From the NCBI GenBank assembly GCA_963580285.1, contig OY757019.1, forward strand, positions 64,810,587 to 64,874,586: a stretch of 64,000 nt of DNA, in the 5' to 3' direction. Positions within the stretch are counted from its first letter, which is position 1, and the number at the start of each line of letters is the position of its first letter. The stretch comes from Lucinisca nassula (Eukaryota > Mollusca > Bivalvia > Lucinida > Lucinidae). The translations under genes and the position numbers were made by a program. Below the pieces are notes generated by a model. That model made no database searches and was not told the origin of the DNA. It worked only from the letters and a program-made list of their open reading frames with translations. Positions 1 through 10,029 of this stretch are shown here, in pieces.

Positions 1-501
1 TCACTGAATGCGTCTTATCATAAGAAAAAATGAATATATATGGTTTAGGGGTGGGGATCTGAATGGCTTCTGAGATATATGGCCTTTTATGCCTTGGAGG
101 GGTTGGGGCATGTCCCGGCACACCCTTGGGACCCCCAGGTTGGCATAAAAGCATGTGGCTAAAAGAATTTCCGTCCAGGAATATTTCAATAAAAGTTTTG
201 TCAAAATATCTGCAAAGGTTTGGCAGTAAATGCCATTTTTCTATTTTCTCCATTAGAAGTCTATGGAAACTCTAAGTTGCCACAGCAACCAAAATAATGA
301 GCTGATTTTCATTAAAAACACAAACTTTTAATCCCCCACCCCAAGGATGCTACAGATGAAATTTGGGCTGAATCAGCCCAGTGGCTTCAGAGGAGATGTC
401 GTTTGAAAGTGTTGACGCCAGACGACGATGCCGACGACGACGACGGACAACTGCCTATCCTGTAAGCTCCCCCGGAGCCTTCGGCTCTTGTGAGCTAAAA
501 A
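1..501 (+). mobile_element. Right-hand part of an AACAAGAGG/GTGAGCTAAAAA composite element
   Basis: The first ~150 bases are one monomer of the ~145 bp repeat family that fills 19606-34640 (TCACTGAATGCGTCTTATCA, then GGGGTGGGGATCTGAA). They run into a second module, about 145-480, also present at 5640-5980, 39850-40506 and 40507-41135, recognisable by TTGGCAGTAAATGCCATTTT and TAAGTTGCCA. The module ends in a GAC/ACG-rich stretch, a short hairpin (GAGCCTTCGGCTC) and the terminus GTGAGCTAAAAA at 490-501. The head of the element lies left of the window. Confidence 0.75.
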
Positions 502-936
502 TTAATACACAAGACACAGTGTAATTTATGACATATTTATTATAAACTATATGCCTTTGTCGCGACTTTGACATAGTCAAATTTAAACAGATATATCTAA
601 TAACAATAACTGAGATTGCAAGAAATTCATTGCACGTAGTGTTTCATAAGCCAGTTTATATGGAAAGTTATAAAGCAAGGGGAATGGACACAACTGACAT
701 ATTTTCAGGTTCCTTTGCTTAAAAATTTAGCGCTTTCAAAATTAAGGGGCTTCTTAGGAGCAGACACAATATTTGGGACAGTAATACTTTTTATACGTTA
801 GCACCCCTGAAAGAGTTTCAGTTCCCCTTCATACGACCAGATCTATGGCCCTCATTTGGAATTCACATACTATTGATTTCAATATCTATTAGACTTTCAA
901 TCAAATGCAGGAAATCAAAGGGGTGCATTCTGATGA
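502..936. other. No recognisable feature
   Basis: AT-rich sequence with no sustained open frame, tandem structure or similarity to other parts of the window that I can see. Confidence 0.5.
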
Positions 937-1000
937 AATTTCAGAGGTCAGTGCACCAGAAAAAACATCAAACTTTCACTAAACTCTTTCTACCCCAGAC
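937..1000 (+). repeat. Direct repeat, copy 1
   Basis: About 64 bp starting AATTTCAGAGGTCAGTG and ending CCCAGAC. It is nearly identical to 1764-1828. The pair brackets the segment that carries the promoter-like cluster and the large hairpin. Confidence 0.75.
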
Positions 1001-1296
1001 TTGTCACAGGTGATTGACGTGTGGTAGGCTATCTCTTATTGGGCATGTGCTAAAAACGAAAGTCGAAATTGTATCGCACACTTGTTGTGTCTAATCTGTC
1101 TAATACTTTTCTAGCCTTGTCAGTTTGTGACATTATAACCTAAAGTTCAAAGGATACAGCAGCAGCTTTGAAAGGACAGTTATTGAGTATCATGTCCACT
1201 CCAGAAGTCTAGTGAATATTCTAACACAGCGCGCCTATATAGGCAATGCAAAATAACTGTGTTTTATTCTGCAACAAATCACAGCTCGCAAGAGCG

Positions 1297-1410
1297 TGAC
1301 GTGTGAAGTCATTAAAAACTGCAAATTTATGACGTCACTAGTCGATTTACTTGACGTTAGACGGTGTAACGTCATTTTCTCGCATCAAAAACATTAGAAA
1401 AGGATATAAA
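1297..1410 (+). promoter_or_regulatory. CRE-like cluster followed by a TATA box
   Basis: A perfect palindromic CRE core TGACGTCA lies at 1330-1337. It is flanked by half-site-like elements TGACGTG (1297-1303), TGACGTT (1352-1358) and AACGTCA (1368-1374). A TATAAA motif follows at 1405-1410. Spacing suits an RNA polymerase II promoter starting near 1435, perhaps of a retroelement such as the DIRS relic downstream. Activity cannot be judged from sequence. Confidence 0.35.
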
Positions 1411-1454
1411 TGCATGTGTTTCAGTCGATAATTTTAGCGGGATTTCCTCTAACA

Positions 1455-1529
1455 ATGGCGAAAAGTTGTGAGATTTTGAAGGGAAGAACAACATTATTGC
1501 CGATTTTCAGCGTGTTAGAATCGAAATAG
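1455..1529 (+). CDS. Short 24-codon open frame downstream of the TATA box
   Basis: ATG at 1455 in a favourable context (AACAATGG) opens a 24-residue frame that begins MAKSCEILKGR and ends with TAG at 1527-1529, just inside the left arm of the large hairpin. I do not recognise the peptide. It is listed only because it sits about 45 bases downstream of the TATAAA motif and is the first ATG after it. It may be the start of a broken element ORF or an upstream ORF, and chance is also plausible for a frame this short. Confidence 0.15.
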   Translation: MAKSCEILKGRTTLLPIFSVLESK

Positions 1530-1742
1530 ATCAGCTCTAGCCAGTGATTTGTTGTGTAATAAATCACAGTTTGTCGGTCAGTTGTAAGGCCAGTGATTTG
1601 TTGTGTAATAAATCACAGTTTGTCGGTCAGTTGTAAGTAGACAAAACACGCGCGCTACGCGCTCGTGATTTGTCTACTTTACAACTGACCTCCAAACTGT
1701 GATTTATTACACAACAAATCACAGTTAGAGCTGATCTATTTC
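1523..1742. repeat. Large foldback (inverted repeat) with a tandemly doubled left arm
   Basis: The left arm starts GAAATAGATCAGCTCTA (1523) and the right arm ends with its complement TAGAGCTGATCTATTTC (1742). Each arm contains TGATTTGTTGTGTAATAAA or its complement. The left arm carries a 49 bp tandem duplication (1540-1588 and 1589-1637), so it is longer than the right. The loop is GC-rich and itself nearly palindromic (CGCGCGCTACGCGC). This is typical of a foldback or MITE-type element, or of the inverted terminal region of a larger one. Confidence 0.8.
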
Positions 1743-1763
1743 TTAATTGAAATCAGTAATTGT

Positions 1764-1828
1764 AATTTCAGAGGTCAGTGTACCAGAAAGATACATCAAA
1801 CTTTCACTAAACTCTTTAGACTCCAGAC
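1764..1828 (+). repeat. Direct repeat, copy 2
   Basis: Second copy of the ~64 bp repeat at 937-1000. It is followed directly by a short composite-element tail. Confidence 0.75.
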
Positions 1829-1891
1829 CGCCAGACGATAACGGACAACTGCCTATCCTATAAGCTCCTTTCGGCTCTGGTGAGCTAAAAA
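1822..1891 (+). mobile_element. Truncated composite-element tail
   Basis: Only the last ~70 bases of the tail are present: GACAACTGCCTATCCTATAA, then the CTCC...TTTCGGCTCTG region, then GTGAGCTAAAAA at 1880-1891. The rest of the element is missing, so this is a 5'-truncated or recombined copy. Confidence 0.7.
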
Positions 1892-1917
1892 TGTGACACT
1901 AGCATAGATCTGTGGCT

Positions 1918-3042
1918 AGAGAATATTATGGTTAGTTTGGAAATTGTAGAGGTCGTAATCAAGGTCGAGCGAAAGGTAGAGGTTTTCCTTGTAGAAGATA
2001 TCATGCCGGTAATGCTAATCAGAGATTTGGAAACAAGTATGCTGGCCGTGGTTATAAAAGGTAACATCCATATTATCGGCATCCGTCTATCGATAAGCTC
2101 GGACACACACAGTTTCAGAGTTCAAAAAGAAAGACAAAGTCAGCGACCAGTCAAATTAGGCGAGTCTACACAGGTGAGTGCAAGGTTGATGGAAAAAATT
2201 TACAAATGATCCCTTTATTTTAAGCGCTATTTCGCGCTATACATTGGAGTTTGACTGTACTCCTGTACAGTTACAAGTTCCAAAGGATATTCCTTTTAGT
2301 CCTGAGGAACAATCATTGCTTATGAAGTAGAAAATTTTTATCAAAGGGAACCATTGTTCCAGCTTAGAATGAACCAGAATAATTTATTTCTACTTTGTGT
2401 ATTGTGCCAAAACCAAATGAAAAATTTAGACCAGTTATCAATTTAAAATATATGAATCAGTTTGTATTTTATGAACATTTTAAACAAGAAACATTTCTTG
2501 TGGTATTGGAAATGATTACTTCACGTCCCATGATCTGTGCGATGCCTACTTTAGTATTCCGGTTCATAGGATTTTCAGGGTTTTTTTTAGGTTTATTTGG
2601 CAAGAAAATATGTTCAAATTTGTTTGCACCCCATTTGGCTATTCAATGGCGCTCCGGTTGTTCACTAAAACCCTTCAGCCGATATTTGCCTGGTTAAGAT
2701 ATAACACTTTTCGTTGCTCATATATTATATGGATGATTGTATAAATATGGATAAGGACAAGGCTATCTGTCAGAATCATACCCTTTTGATGGCTGAAACA
2801 ATGCAGTTAAAAAGACAAAAAGTCTCTTTTAGAGCCATGTCAAAAAGAAGTTTATTTCAGAAATATTTGGATTCGGTATTATTCAAAGTTTTTCTTCAAT
2901 AGAAAAAGTCCAAATACGGCAAAATTATTAATTATTTCACAAAAAGTAATTTAAAGAGCTTTGGCTTCCTTCATTCCTTCATTATCAATGCTTTTCATGC
3001 AATCTTGGAAGCTCCATTGCTTTACAGACTGCTGGAGAGAGA
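1918..3042 (+). pseudogene. Eroded DIRS-like retrotransposon (gag end and reverse transcriptase)
   Basis: Several frame-shifted, stop-containing pieces together read like the pol polyprotein of a DIRS-type (tyrosine-recombinase) retrotransposon. An RG-rich stretch (1940-2070) resembles the end of a DIRS Gag. Then come VPKDIPFSPEEQ (about 2280), IVPKPNEKFRPVINLKYMNQ (about 2400-2460), a DLCDAYFSIPVH-like motif A (about 2530), FKFVCTPFGYSMA-like motif B (about 2615) and a YxDD-like region YYMDD (about 2720). The next part, SLLEPCQK then RALASFI...LLEREK, matches the connection region before RNase H. The copy ends abruptly where a composite element begins at 3043. RNase H, methyltransferase and recombinase domains are absent. 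The family call is by motif recognition only. Confidence 0.7.
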
Positions 3043-3140
3043 AACAAGAGGGCCATGATGGCCCTGGATCGCCCACCTGATCCATAGAGTAACAAGGGGG
3101 CCCCGGGGAGGGCCAGTATTGACCCAGGGCTATAATGTGC
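3043..3140 (+). mobile_element. Composite-element head inserted in the DIRS relic
   Basis: Starts AACAAGAGGGCC in an A-run of the host (GAGAGAAA). The head hairpin AGGGCCA-TGA-TGGCCCT spans 3049-3065 and is followed by a GCCCACCTGA variant of the GCTCACCTG motif. The tandem array at 3120-4440 follows. Confidence 0.75.
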
Positions 3141-4440
3141 ATAATGTTGGGGGAGGTCTAAATAGGTGAAGCTTCATACCAAATATCAACAAAGGCTATA
3201 ATTTGAACAATCCTGACAAAGGTCCACTAGATGAAACTAAACGCCAAATATCAAAGATATGGGCCTTGCGGTTTCCGAGAAGAAGATTTTTTAAAGATAT
3301 TCCCTACAAAAGCCTATGTAAAACCAAATGGCCCGGGGCTAGCGTGTTTTTGGCCTCAGGGCTATAATTTAAACAATCTTGATAGAGGTCCACTAGATGA
3401 AGCTTCACACCAAATATCAAAGACCTGAGCCTTGCTGTTTCAGAGAAAAAGATTTTCAAAGATTATCTCTTTATAAGTCTATGTAAAACCAAAGGGCCCC
3501 GGGGCGGGGGCATTTGTGGCCCGAGGGCTATAATTTGAACAATCTTAGTAGAGGTCCACTAGATGAAACTCCATACCAAATATCAAAGACATCGGCCTGA
3601 CAGTTTTAGAGAAAAAGATTTTTCAGGATTTTCCCTATATAAGTCTATGTAAAACCAAAGGGCCCCGGAGGGGAAGGGGGGGGGGGGGTGCATTTTTGGC
3701 TCAGGGCTACAATTTGAACAATCTTGGTAGAGGTCCACAAGATAAAGCTTCATACCAAATATCAAAGACCTGGGCCTTGCGGTTTCAGAGAAGAAGATTT
3801 TTAAAGATTTTCCCTATATAAGTTTATGTAAAACCAAAAGGCCCCGGGTTGGGGGCATTTTTGGCCCCAGCACTATAATTTGAACAATCTTGATAGGGGT
3901 CCACTAGGTGAAGCTTCATACAAAATAGCAAAGACCTGGGCTTTGCGGTTTCAGAGAAGACGATTTTTAAAGATTTTCCCTATATAAGCCCATGTAAAAC
4001 CAAAGGGCCCGGGGTGGGGGCATTTTTGGCCACAGCACTATAATTTGAACAATCTTGGTAGGGGTCCACTAGGTGAAGCTTCATACAAAATATCAAAGAA
4101 CTGGGCCATGCGGTTCCAGAGAAGAAGATTTTTTAAAGAGTTTCTCTATATAAGCCCATGTAAAACCAAAGGGCCCCGGGGCGGGGGCAGTTTTGGCCCC
4201 AGCACTATAATTTGAACAATCTTGTTAACTAGATGAAGCTTCATACCAAATATCAAAGACCTAGGCCTTGCGGTTTCAGAGAAGAAGATTTTTAAAGATT
4301 TTCCTATGTAAAACCAAACGGTCTCGATGCGGGGGCATTTTTGGCCCCATCACTATAATTTGAACAATCTTGGTAGGGGTCCACTAGATGAAGCTTCATA
4401 CCAAATATCAAAGACCTGGGCCTTGTGGTTTCAGAGAAGG
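3120..4440 (+). repeat. Tandem array of ~165 bp units
   Basis: About eight diverged units. Each has GGCCCCGGGG-like sequence, GGGGGCATTTTTGGCCC, CTATAATTTGAACAATCTTG, GTCCACTAGATGAAGCTTCA, ATATCAAAGACCTGGGCC, then AGAGAAGAAGATTTTTAAAG and CCTATGTAAAACCAAA. The same unit makes up 26165-27275 and 31976-33125. Short open frames here are repeats of the unit, not genes. Confidence 0.9.
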
Positions 4441-5645
4441 TTTTTTAAGTTTTCGGTTTAGCAGTGGGGATATGTATGGTTCTGAGATGTAAGGCCTTTT
4501 AAGCAATGGAGGGATTCGCGCATGGCAGATCCCAGAAAAGCCCAAGATTGTTGTCACTGAATATGTCTTATCATAAGGACCAAGAATATATATGGTTAAA
4601 CGGTGGGGATCTGAATGGTTTCTGAAATATGAGGCCCTTTTATGAAGTGGCAGGGAGAGAAATGGCCCCTGCGGACCCCCAAGACGGAGTGACTGAATGT
4701 GTCTAATAACAATGAACAAGAATATATGTGATTATAGGATGGGGATTTGAATGGTTTCTGAGATATGTGGCCTATTATGAAGTGGAGTCTTATCATAAGG
4801 AACAAGAATATAAATGGTTATGGGGTGGGGATCTGAACGGTTTCTGAGATATATGGATTTTAATGAAGTAAAGGGGTGGGGCATGGCCAGTGGCACCCCG
4901 GGGGACCCGCTTGCTGGTGTCACTGATTGCGTTTTATCATAAGGAACAAGAATATATAGGGTTTAGGGATGGGGCTCTGAACAGTTTCTCAGATATATGG
5001 TCTTTTGTGAAGTCGAGGGATGGAGCATGGCCCGGGGGCGCCCTGGGTGACCCCTAGGTTGGTGTCACTGAATGTGACGTATCATAAGGAACAAGACTAT
5101 ATATGGTTTAGGAGTGGGGATCTGTAAGGTTTCTGGAATATTTGGCCTTTTATGAAGTGGATGGGGTTGGGCATGCCCCCGGCACATCCCGGGGGCCTCC
5201 AAGTTGGTGTCACTGAATGCAACTTATCATAAGGAATGAGAATATATATGGTTAAGGGGTGGGGATTTAAATGGTTTCTGGGATAAATGGCATTTTATGA
5301 AGTGGAGGGGGTGGGGCATGTCCCCGGCACATCCCGGGGGACCCATAGGTTGGTATCACTTAATACGTCTTATCATAAGGAAACGAATATATTTGGTTTA
5401 GGTGGGGGGGGGGTCTGAATGGTTTCTGAGATAAATGGCCTTTTATGAAGTTGAGTGGTCGGGGCAGGAGCATGTCCCCGGCACATCCCGGGGGACTCCC
5501 AAGTTGGTGCCACTTAATGCATCTTATCATAAGAAACAAGAAGATATATGGTTTAGGGGTGGGGATCTGTAAGGTTTTTGAGATACAAGGCATCTTATTA
5601 AGTGGGGTGGGGGGCGGGGCATGGCCCCGGCACAACCTAGGAGAC
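4440..5645 (+). repeat. Tandem array of ~145 bp units
   Basis: Units contain GTGTCACTGAATGCGTCTTA, TCATAAGGAACAAGAATATA, GGGGTGGGGATCTGAA, GGTTTCTGAGATATATGGCC, TTTTATGAAGTGGAGGGG and GGCACATCCCGGGGGACCCC. They are more diverged from each other than those in 19606-34640. The array is part of the composite element that begins at 3043. Confidence 0.9.
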
Positions 5646-5980
5646 CCCCATGTTGACAAAAAAGCATATGGCTAAGAGAAGTTTACTCAAAGAACATTTC
5701 TATGTAAGTTTTGTCAAAAAATCTGCAATGACTTGGCAGTAAATGCCATTTTTTTTCAGTTTTCCACATTATAAGTCAATGGAAACTCTAAGTTGCCATA
5801 ACAACATAACTAAAAGGCCAAATTTCACAAAAAAAAAACAACAACAAAAAACCTGTAAAGGCAAATATGGTGAATATTTTCATAAAGTCTCTAGAGCATA
5901 TGGTTTTTGTGGAGATGATTTTTTTAAGTATTATTTTTTTCCTATTTTGTTTTTGCATTTTGGTTTCCATGACAACCAAT
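5646..5980 (+). repeat. Terminal module of a composite element, interrupted
   Basis: Carries the GTTTTGTCAAAAAATCTGCA / TTGGCAGTAAATGCCATTTT / AAGTTGCCATAACAAC module seen before element tails at 39850-41135. It stops at GGTTTCCATGACAACCAAT, where another element head begins at 5981. The longer copy at 40740 continues with AAAATTGAGCAG, so 5981 is an insertion point. Confidence 0.75.
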
Positions 5981-6590
5981 AACAAGAGGGCCCACAGGGC
6001 CCTGGCTCGCTCACCTGTGTGTCACTGTCTCGAGTATATTCTATTTTTAGCTATGGTGGCCATCTTGTTCATCAGCAGATAGATTTTAGCTTAACTTATT
6101 TGGTAGGGAGTAACCTAGGCAACATTCCTGTGAAGTTTGAATCAAATTGGCCTTAGGGTTTAGGAGGGGTTCACGTTTGAATCAGATTTACAATATTTTT
6201 CTATTTTTAGCTCCGGTGGCCATTTTTTTCATCAGAGTGGGATTGTTTTAGCCTTTTTGGTAGAGGATCATCTAAGCAACAATACTTCGAAGTTTGAATG
6301 AAATTGGCCCAAGGGTACAGAAGGAATTGTCGTTTGAAGATTTTTTTTTATTTTTAGCTCTGGCAGCATTGGAGTGGAATGAGTTTTAACTATTTTGGTA
6401 GGGAGTCACCTAGGCAACATTGACCTGTGAAGTTTTAAATCCAATTGGCCAAAAGGTTTAGAAGGAGTTCGCATTTGAAGCAAATTTACAATGTTTTTCT
6501 ATTTTTAGCTCTTGTGACCATTTGTTAATCGTTATGCTATTTTCCTAGAGGGTCATCTACACAACATTCCATTGAAGTTTAGATGCCTTC
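5981..6590 (+). mobile_element. Composite-element head with a third type of internal repeat
   Basis: The head is AACAAGAGGGCCC with a perfect hairpin AGGGCCC-ACA-GGGCCCT (5987-6003), followed by GCTCGCTCACCTG. Then come about four degraded ~150 bp units built on CTATTTTTAGCTCYGGTGGC, TTTGGTAGGGAGTCACCTAG, GCAACATTCCTGTGAAGTTT and ATTGGCC...GGGTTTAG. No matching tail is visible before the SINE at 6590. Confidence 0.75.
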
Positions 6591-6740
6591 ATTGTGAAGT
6601 GGTCATGCTACTTGCCTTGTAGACCAGGGGTAGCAGGATTGATCCCAGGCGTCTCCAGACTTTCAGATTAGTCTTTAAACAGAGGTCCCATCACTGTATG
6701 ACCTTAGCTGTTGGTGAGACTTCAACTCAAACACTCACTC
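6590..6740 (+). mobile_element. tRNA-derived SINE relic
   Basis: The head GTGGTCATGCTACTTGCC...GCAGGATTGATCCCAGGCG resembles RNA polymerase III A and B boxes of a tRNA. The body CCAGACTTTCAGATTAGTCT, TTAAACAGAGGTCCC, GTATGACCTTAGCTGTTGGT, GAGACTTCAAC is also present, diverged, at 58919-58990. Two independent copies of the body support a real SINE family. Confidence 0.6.
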
Positions 6741-7435
6741 CTATGAAGGAACCTATATGCCAAATTTGAAGGCTGTATCTTAAATGCTCCAAAAGTTATG
6801 ACAAAGTAGGTCAAAGGTCACGGTTATGGCTCAAAAGTTTTGAATGGCTGAGAAAACCTTGTCACAAGGAACATACATGCCAAATATAAAGGCTCTATCT
6901 CATATGGTTCAAAAGTTATGATAAAGTAGGTCACAGGTCAAAGTCACAGGTCAAATCTTTATATGGGCGGGAAGCCCTTGTCACAAGGAACCTACATGCC
7001 AAATATGAAGGCTCTATCTCAAACAGTTCAAAAGTTATGACAAAATAACCTACTGATCTACTTTTTGATTTGATATGACCTATATTCGAACTTAACTGAG
7101 ATATTGTCCCGATGATCATTCTGAGCAAGTTTTATAATGATTTGACTAAAACTGTGGCCCCTTTCCTATGGTTTGACCTGCTGACCTACTTTTTGACCCG
7201 ACATGACCGATACTCAAACTTGACCCAGATATTGTCAAGATGATCATTCTGAGCAAGTTTGATGATGGTCGGACAAAAACTGGGTCTCAAGTGTGTCCAC
7301 AAGGTTTTTCAACAATCTGACCTACTGACCTACTTACTGGCCAGATATGACCCATATTAACTGAGATATTGTCAAATGATCATTTTTAGCAAGTTTGATG
7401 ATGCTCAGACCACAAAGTTATTTGGAAATTAAAAA
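6741..7435 (+). repeat. Two short tandem arrays (~125 and ~140 bp units)
   Basis: 6750-7050 holds about three units with AAGGAACCTATATGCCAAAT, GAAGGCTCTATCTCAAA and CAAAAGTTATGACAAAGTAG. 7050-7420 holds about three units with TGACCTACTTTTTGACC, GAGATATTGTC and GATGATCATTCTGAGCAAGT. No coding potential is apparent. Confidence 0.75.
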
Positions 7436-7452
7436 CCAACCCTTAATATAAA

Positions 7453-8203
7453 TATACCCGACAAAATAAAAAACGCACACAGTAGGATTTTCCCATTAAG
7501 TTTACCTTTTTAGGTTCAACTTTAACCATCGATAAATTCCTTATAAGTGGTCGAAATCGATTGAAATTTCAGCATGGCATACATTGACATCCGTACATTT
7601 CACATGCACGAAATTTTGATTCTTTGTCACCATTGAATAAGTTTTCCATGATCATATCTAAACATGCTGTGTACATGGAGTTTCCACTGTTTATATGTGT
7701 ATGGATATCGTTTCTTTGCACGAGCGCACACAGCCAGAATATCACAAGACTTCCTAAATACCCAAAACATCGCAACTCTACCTTAGCCATCTAGAAGCCT
7801 CAATATGTCCCCCATAGAGCATTTTTGGGACATTCTTGGACGTAACGTAAGAAAACGCCACCAGGTTGGGACAAGTCAGCAGATGATTTGCGGCTTTACA
7901 TCGCGAATGGAATGCAATTCCTCAGAATGACATCAGAAACATCATTGGGTCAATGCGTCAGCGATGTACAGCGTGCTGAAGGTGGACATACTTCCTATTG
8001 AAGTTTGTGCCTTTTAATTTTGACCCATCCCTACTTCAAGACTGATAACTTACTCCAGTTAAGACCAAATCAAATGAAATTTTGGGCATAGACTGTTGGA
8101 TTATTGTACCACAGATCTGTTTAAATAAAAATTCTGAAGTATTTGTTATAATTCTGAAAAACGACAAAACCGACTGTGTGCGTTTTTTATTTTGTCGGGT
8201 ATA
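7453..8203 (+). mobile_element. Internally deleted Tc1-like transposon with intact TIRs
   Basis: Perfect 31 bp terminal inverted repeats lie at 7453-7483 and 8173-8203 (TATACCCGACAAAATAAAAA and its complement), including the flanking TA dinucleotides expected of Tc1/mariner target duplication. The element is only about 750 bp. Complete Tc1 elements are about 1.5 kb or more, so roughly the 5' half of the transposase gene is gone. Confidence 0.9.
7721..7992 (+). pseudogene. Tc1-like transposase, C-terminal remnant
   Basis: Reading 7721 onward gives RAHTARISQDFLN, an in-frame stop within the LPWPSRSPD motif (LP*PSR), then MSPIEHFWDILGRNVRKRH, which carries the third catalytic acidic residue (E of PIEH) of a DD34E Tc1 transposase. 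A frameshift leads to EWNAIPQNDIRNIIGSMRQR and the C-terminal EGGH-like end. The N-terminal DNA-binding domain and the first two aspartates are missing, so the protein is dead, but the TIRs could in principle be mobilised in trans. Confidence 0.85.
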
Positions 8204-8206
8204 TAT

Positions 8207-8805
8207 AATAGAATCTTATAATATTGTTTCAAAAGTAGATCGTTATTATCCAAATCTAAATTGGGATATGATATGGAAAGCACTTCTATCTTATTAAAAA
8301 AACTACAGATAAAACAATTATATATAGATATCTGTATAGTACTTTACCTACTGGCGAGTATCTTATAAGATATACTCACCGGGAATAGAAACTATACACT
8401 CATTTTTAAATTGTCACGGGCAAAATACTTTAATAAAAATTTGAATTCTAATTATATAAATACCATCAGTGGCATGGGTGATTTATCGAAAAAAAAAAAT
8501 GTTTAATGATAGCAACGATTTAACGGGGGAAAGCCACAGGTTCAAAGCAAGGGTCCAAATCTTGCTGTTCAAGTTTCCATTTAGTCAAACATTTTGTGTC
8601 GCGAATGTGATTCCCAGCTATTACTCATTATCTAACGTTTGGAATGTTGTTTACAAAATGAAAATTTTCCCAATGGTTGATATGTTATCGACCTTTAAAT
8701 ATTGGACCAAATCACCGGAAGTGAGCGAAAAGTATAGCATTTCTGATTGCGTTTTTTTGTTTTTATCAATATTTAAGACCCAGCTTGAAGATGCTAAAAC
8801 GACTG
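8207..8805. other. Unassigned AT-rich sequence
   Basis: Contains an open frame of 113 codons at 8469-8810 (+) that runs into the following TDR element and has no domain I recognise. A stretch around 8225-8400 could be a LINE C-terminal scrap (YYPNLNWDMIWK), but this is too weak to assign. Confidence 0.35.
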
Positions 8806-9493
8806 AATAAAAATAAAAAATGAGTTCCTTTAAGAGCAATGAAAACATTCATAAGAAAGAAGATGAGTCATACTACGTAGTTTCGGCTAATAAATAAAAA
8901 TCTAAAATGAGATCCTTTAAGAGCAATGAAAACATTCATAAGAAAGAAGATGGGCCATACTACGTAGTTTCGGCTAATAAAGCCTCATCAGTGACCCTGT
9001 AATGATCCGACAAAGAAAGCCAGAGGAAACATACTGCAATTTTGCGAATTTCGAATAGGCAGTCGATTCAAAAACTGATATAAATCAAAATTGGGTCCAA
9101 ATAATTAAAAACCTGTCTAGAATATGAGTCTAAACGTATAATTTATTTCTGATTTCTCAGAATATTCACGCTGATCTCAAAGGACCAAAAGTAAAATATA
9201 AACTGCACTATGGTTGATGTACGGGGAGACGTTTTACGGCCGCCACACGGCACAACACCAGCTGCAGTGAAGGCAAATAAAAATCTAAAATGAGATCCTT
9301 TAAGAGCAATGAAAACATTCATAAGAAAGAAGATGGGTCATACTACGTAGTTTCGGCTAATAAAGCCTCATCAGTGACCCTGTAATGATCCGACAAAGAA
9401 AGCCAGAGGAAACATACTGCAATTTTGCGAATTTCGAATAGGCAGTCGATTCAAAAACTGATATAAATCAAAATTGGGTCCAAATAATTAAAA
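8806..9493 (+). mobile_element. Three head-to-tail copies of the TDR element (two partial, one full)
   Basis: Copy 1 (8806-8891) holds only the left end. Copy 2 (8892-9274) is complete and ends GCTGCAGTGAAGGC. Copy 3 (9275-9493) is cut after AATTAAAAA. Neighbouring copies share a single direct repeat, AAATAAAAATCTAAAATGAG, at 8892-8911 and 9275-9294; a variant starts copy 1 at 8806. Internal marks are a palindrome ACTACGTAGT near the left end and GGGGAGACGTTTTACGGCC near the right. No open frame is present, so the element is non-autonomous. Confidence 0.85.
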
Positions 9494-9650
9494 AACTAGA
9501 ACAAAAAAAGCATGTAAACTAACACAAACTCATTACCTCCTGGGTGGTCAGGCTTATGCTTGTTCCACTTTGGATGATTAGAGTTACATTAATTAGATAC
9601 GAACAATAAATGAAAATAAATAGAAATAAATAATAATAAAAAAAAACCTT

Positions 9651-9800
9651 AACTAAGACACACAGTGATTTTATAATCATTAGTTGTGAAACTTAGTGTC
9701 ACAAAAAAATGTATCAGATATGATACATCGGGCATTAAATCTACAGTATCATATATGATACATGAGAATTAAAATTTAGAAGGTTACTGTGTCTTGTTTC
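9651..9800. repeat. Small inverted-repeat element with two internal palindromes
   Basis: AACTAAGACACACAGTGAT at the left and TTACTGTGTCTTGTTT at the right form an imperfect terminal inverted repeat about 130 bp apart. Inside are ATGTATCA-GATA-TGATACAT (about 9709-9728) and a perfect GTATCATATATGATAC (about 9752-9767). It looks like a MITE. No second copy is visible in the window. Confidence 0.5.
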
Positions 9801-10029
9801 AACTACATCTATCACAATCTTTTATTTTGTCTAATATTATTGACATGAAATTAAGAGACCTCATACATTATATTTCGATACTTGCTAGCAAACATGCGCA
9901 TGCTGCCGTTTGTTTTGTGTATCAAATATGAAACATTGACCATTCATCATGAAAACACACCTAAATAATCTTGACCCCCTTAAACCCCACTTCCGTGTAG
10001 TAAAACTGGGTTTTACCGGCGTATACATC

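Noticed and set aside
8469..8810. 113-codon plus-strand frame
   Set aside because: Runs into a TDR element, low-complexity start, no recognised domain.
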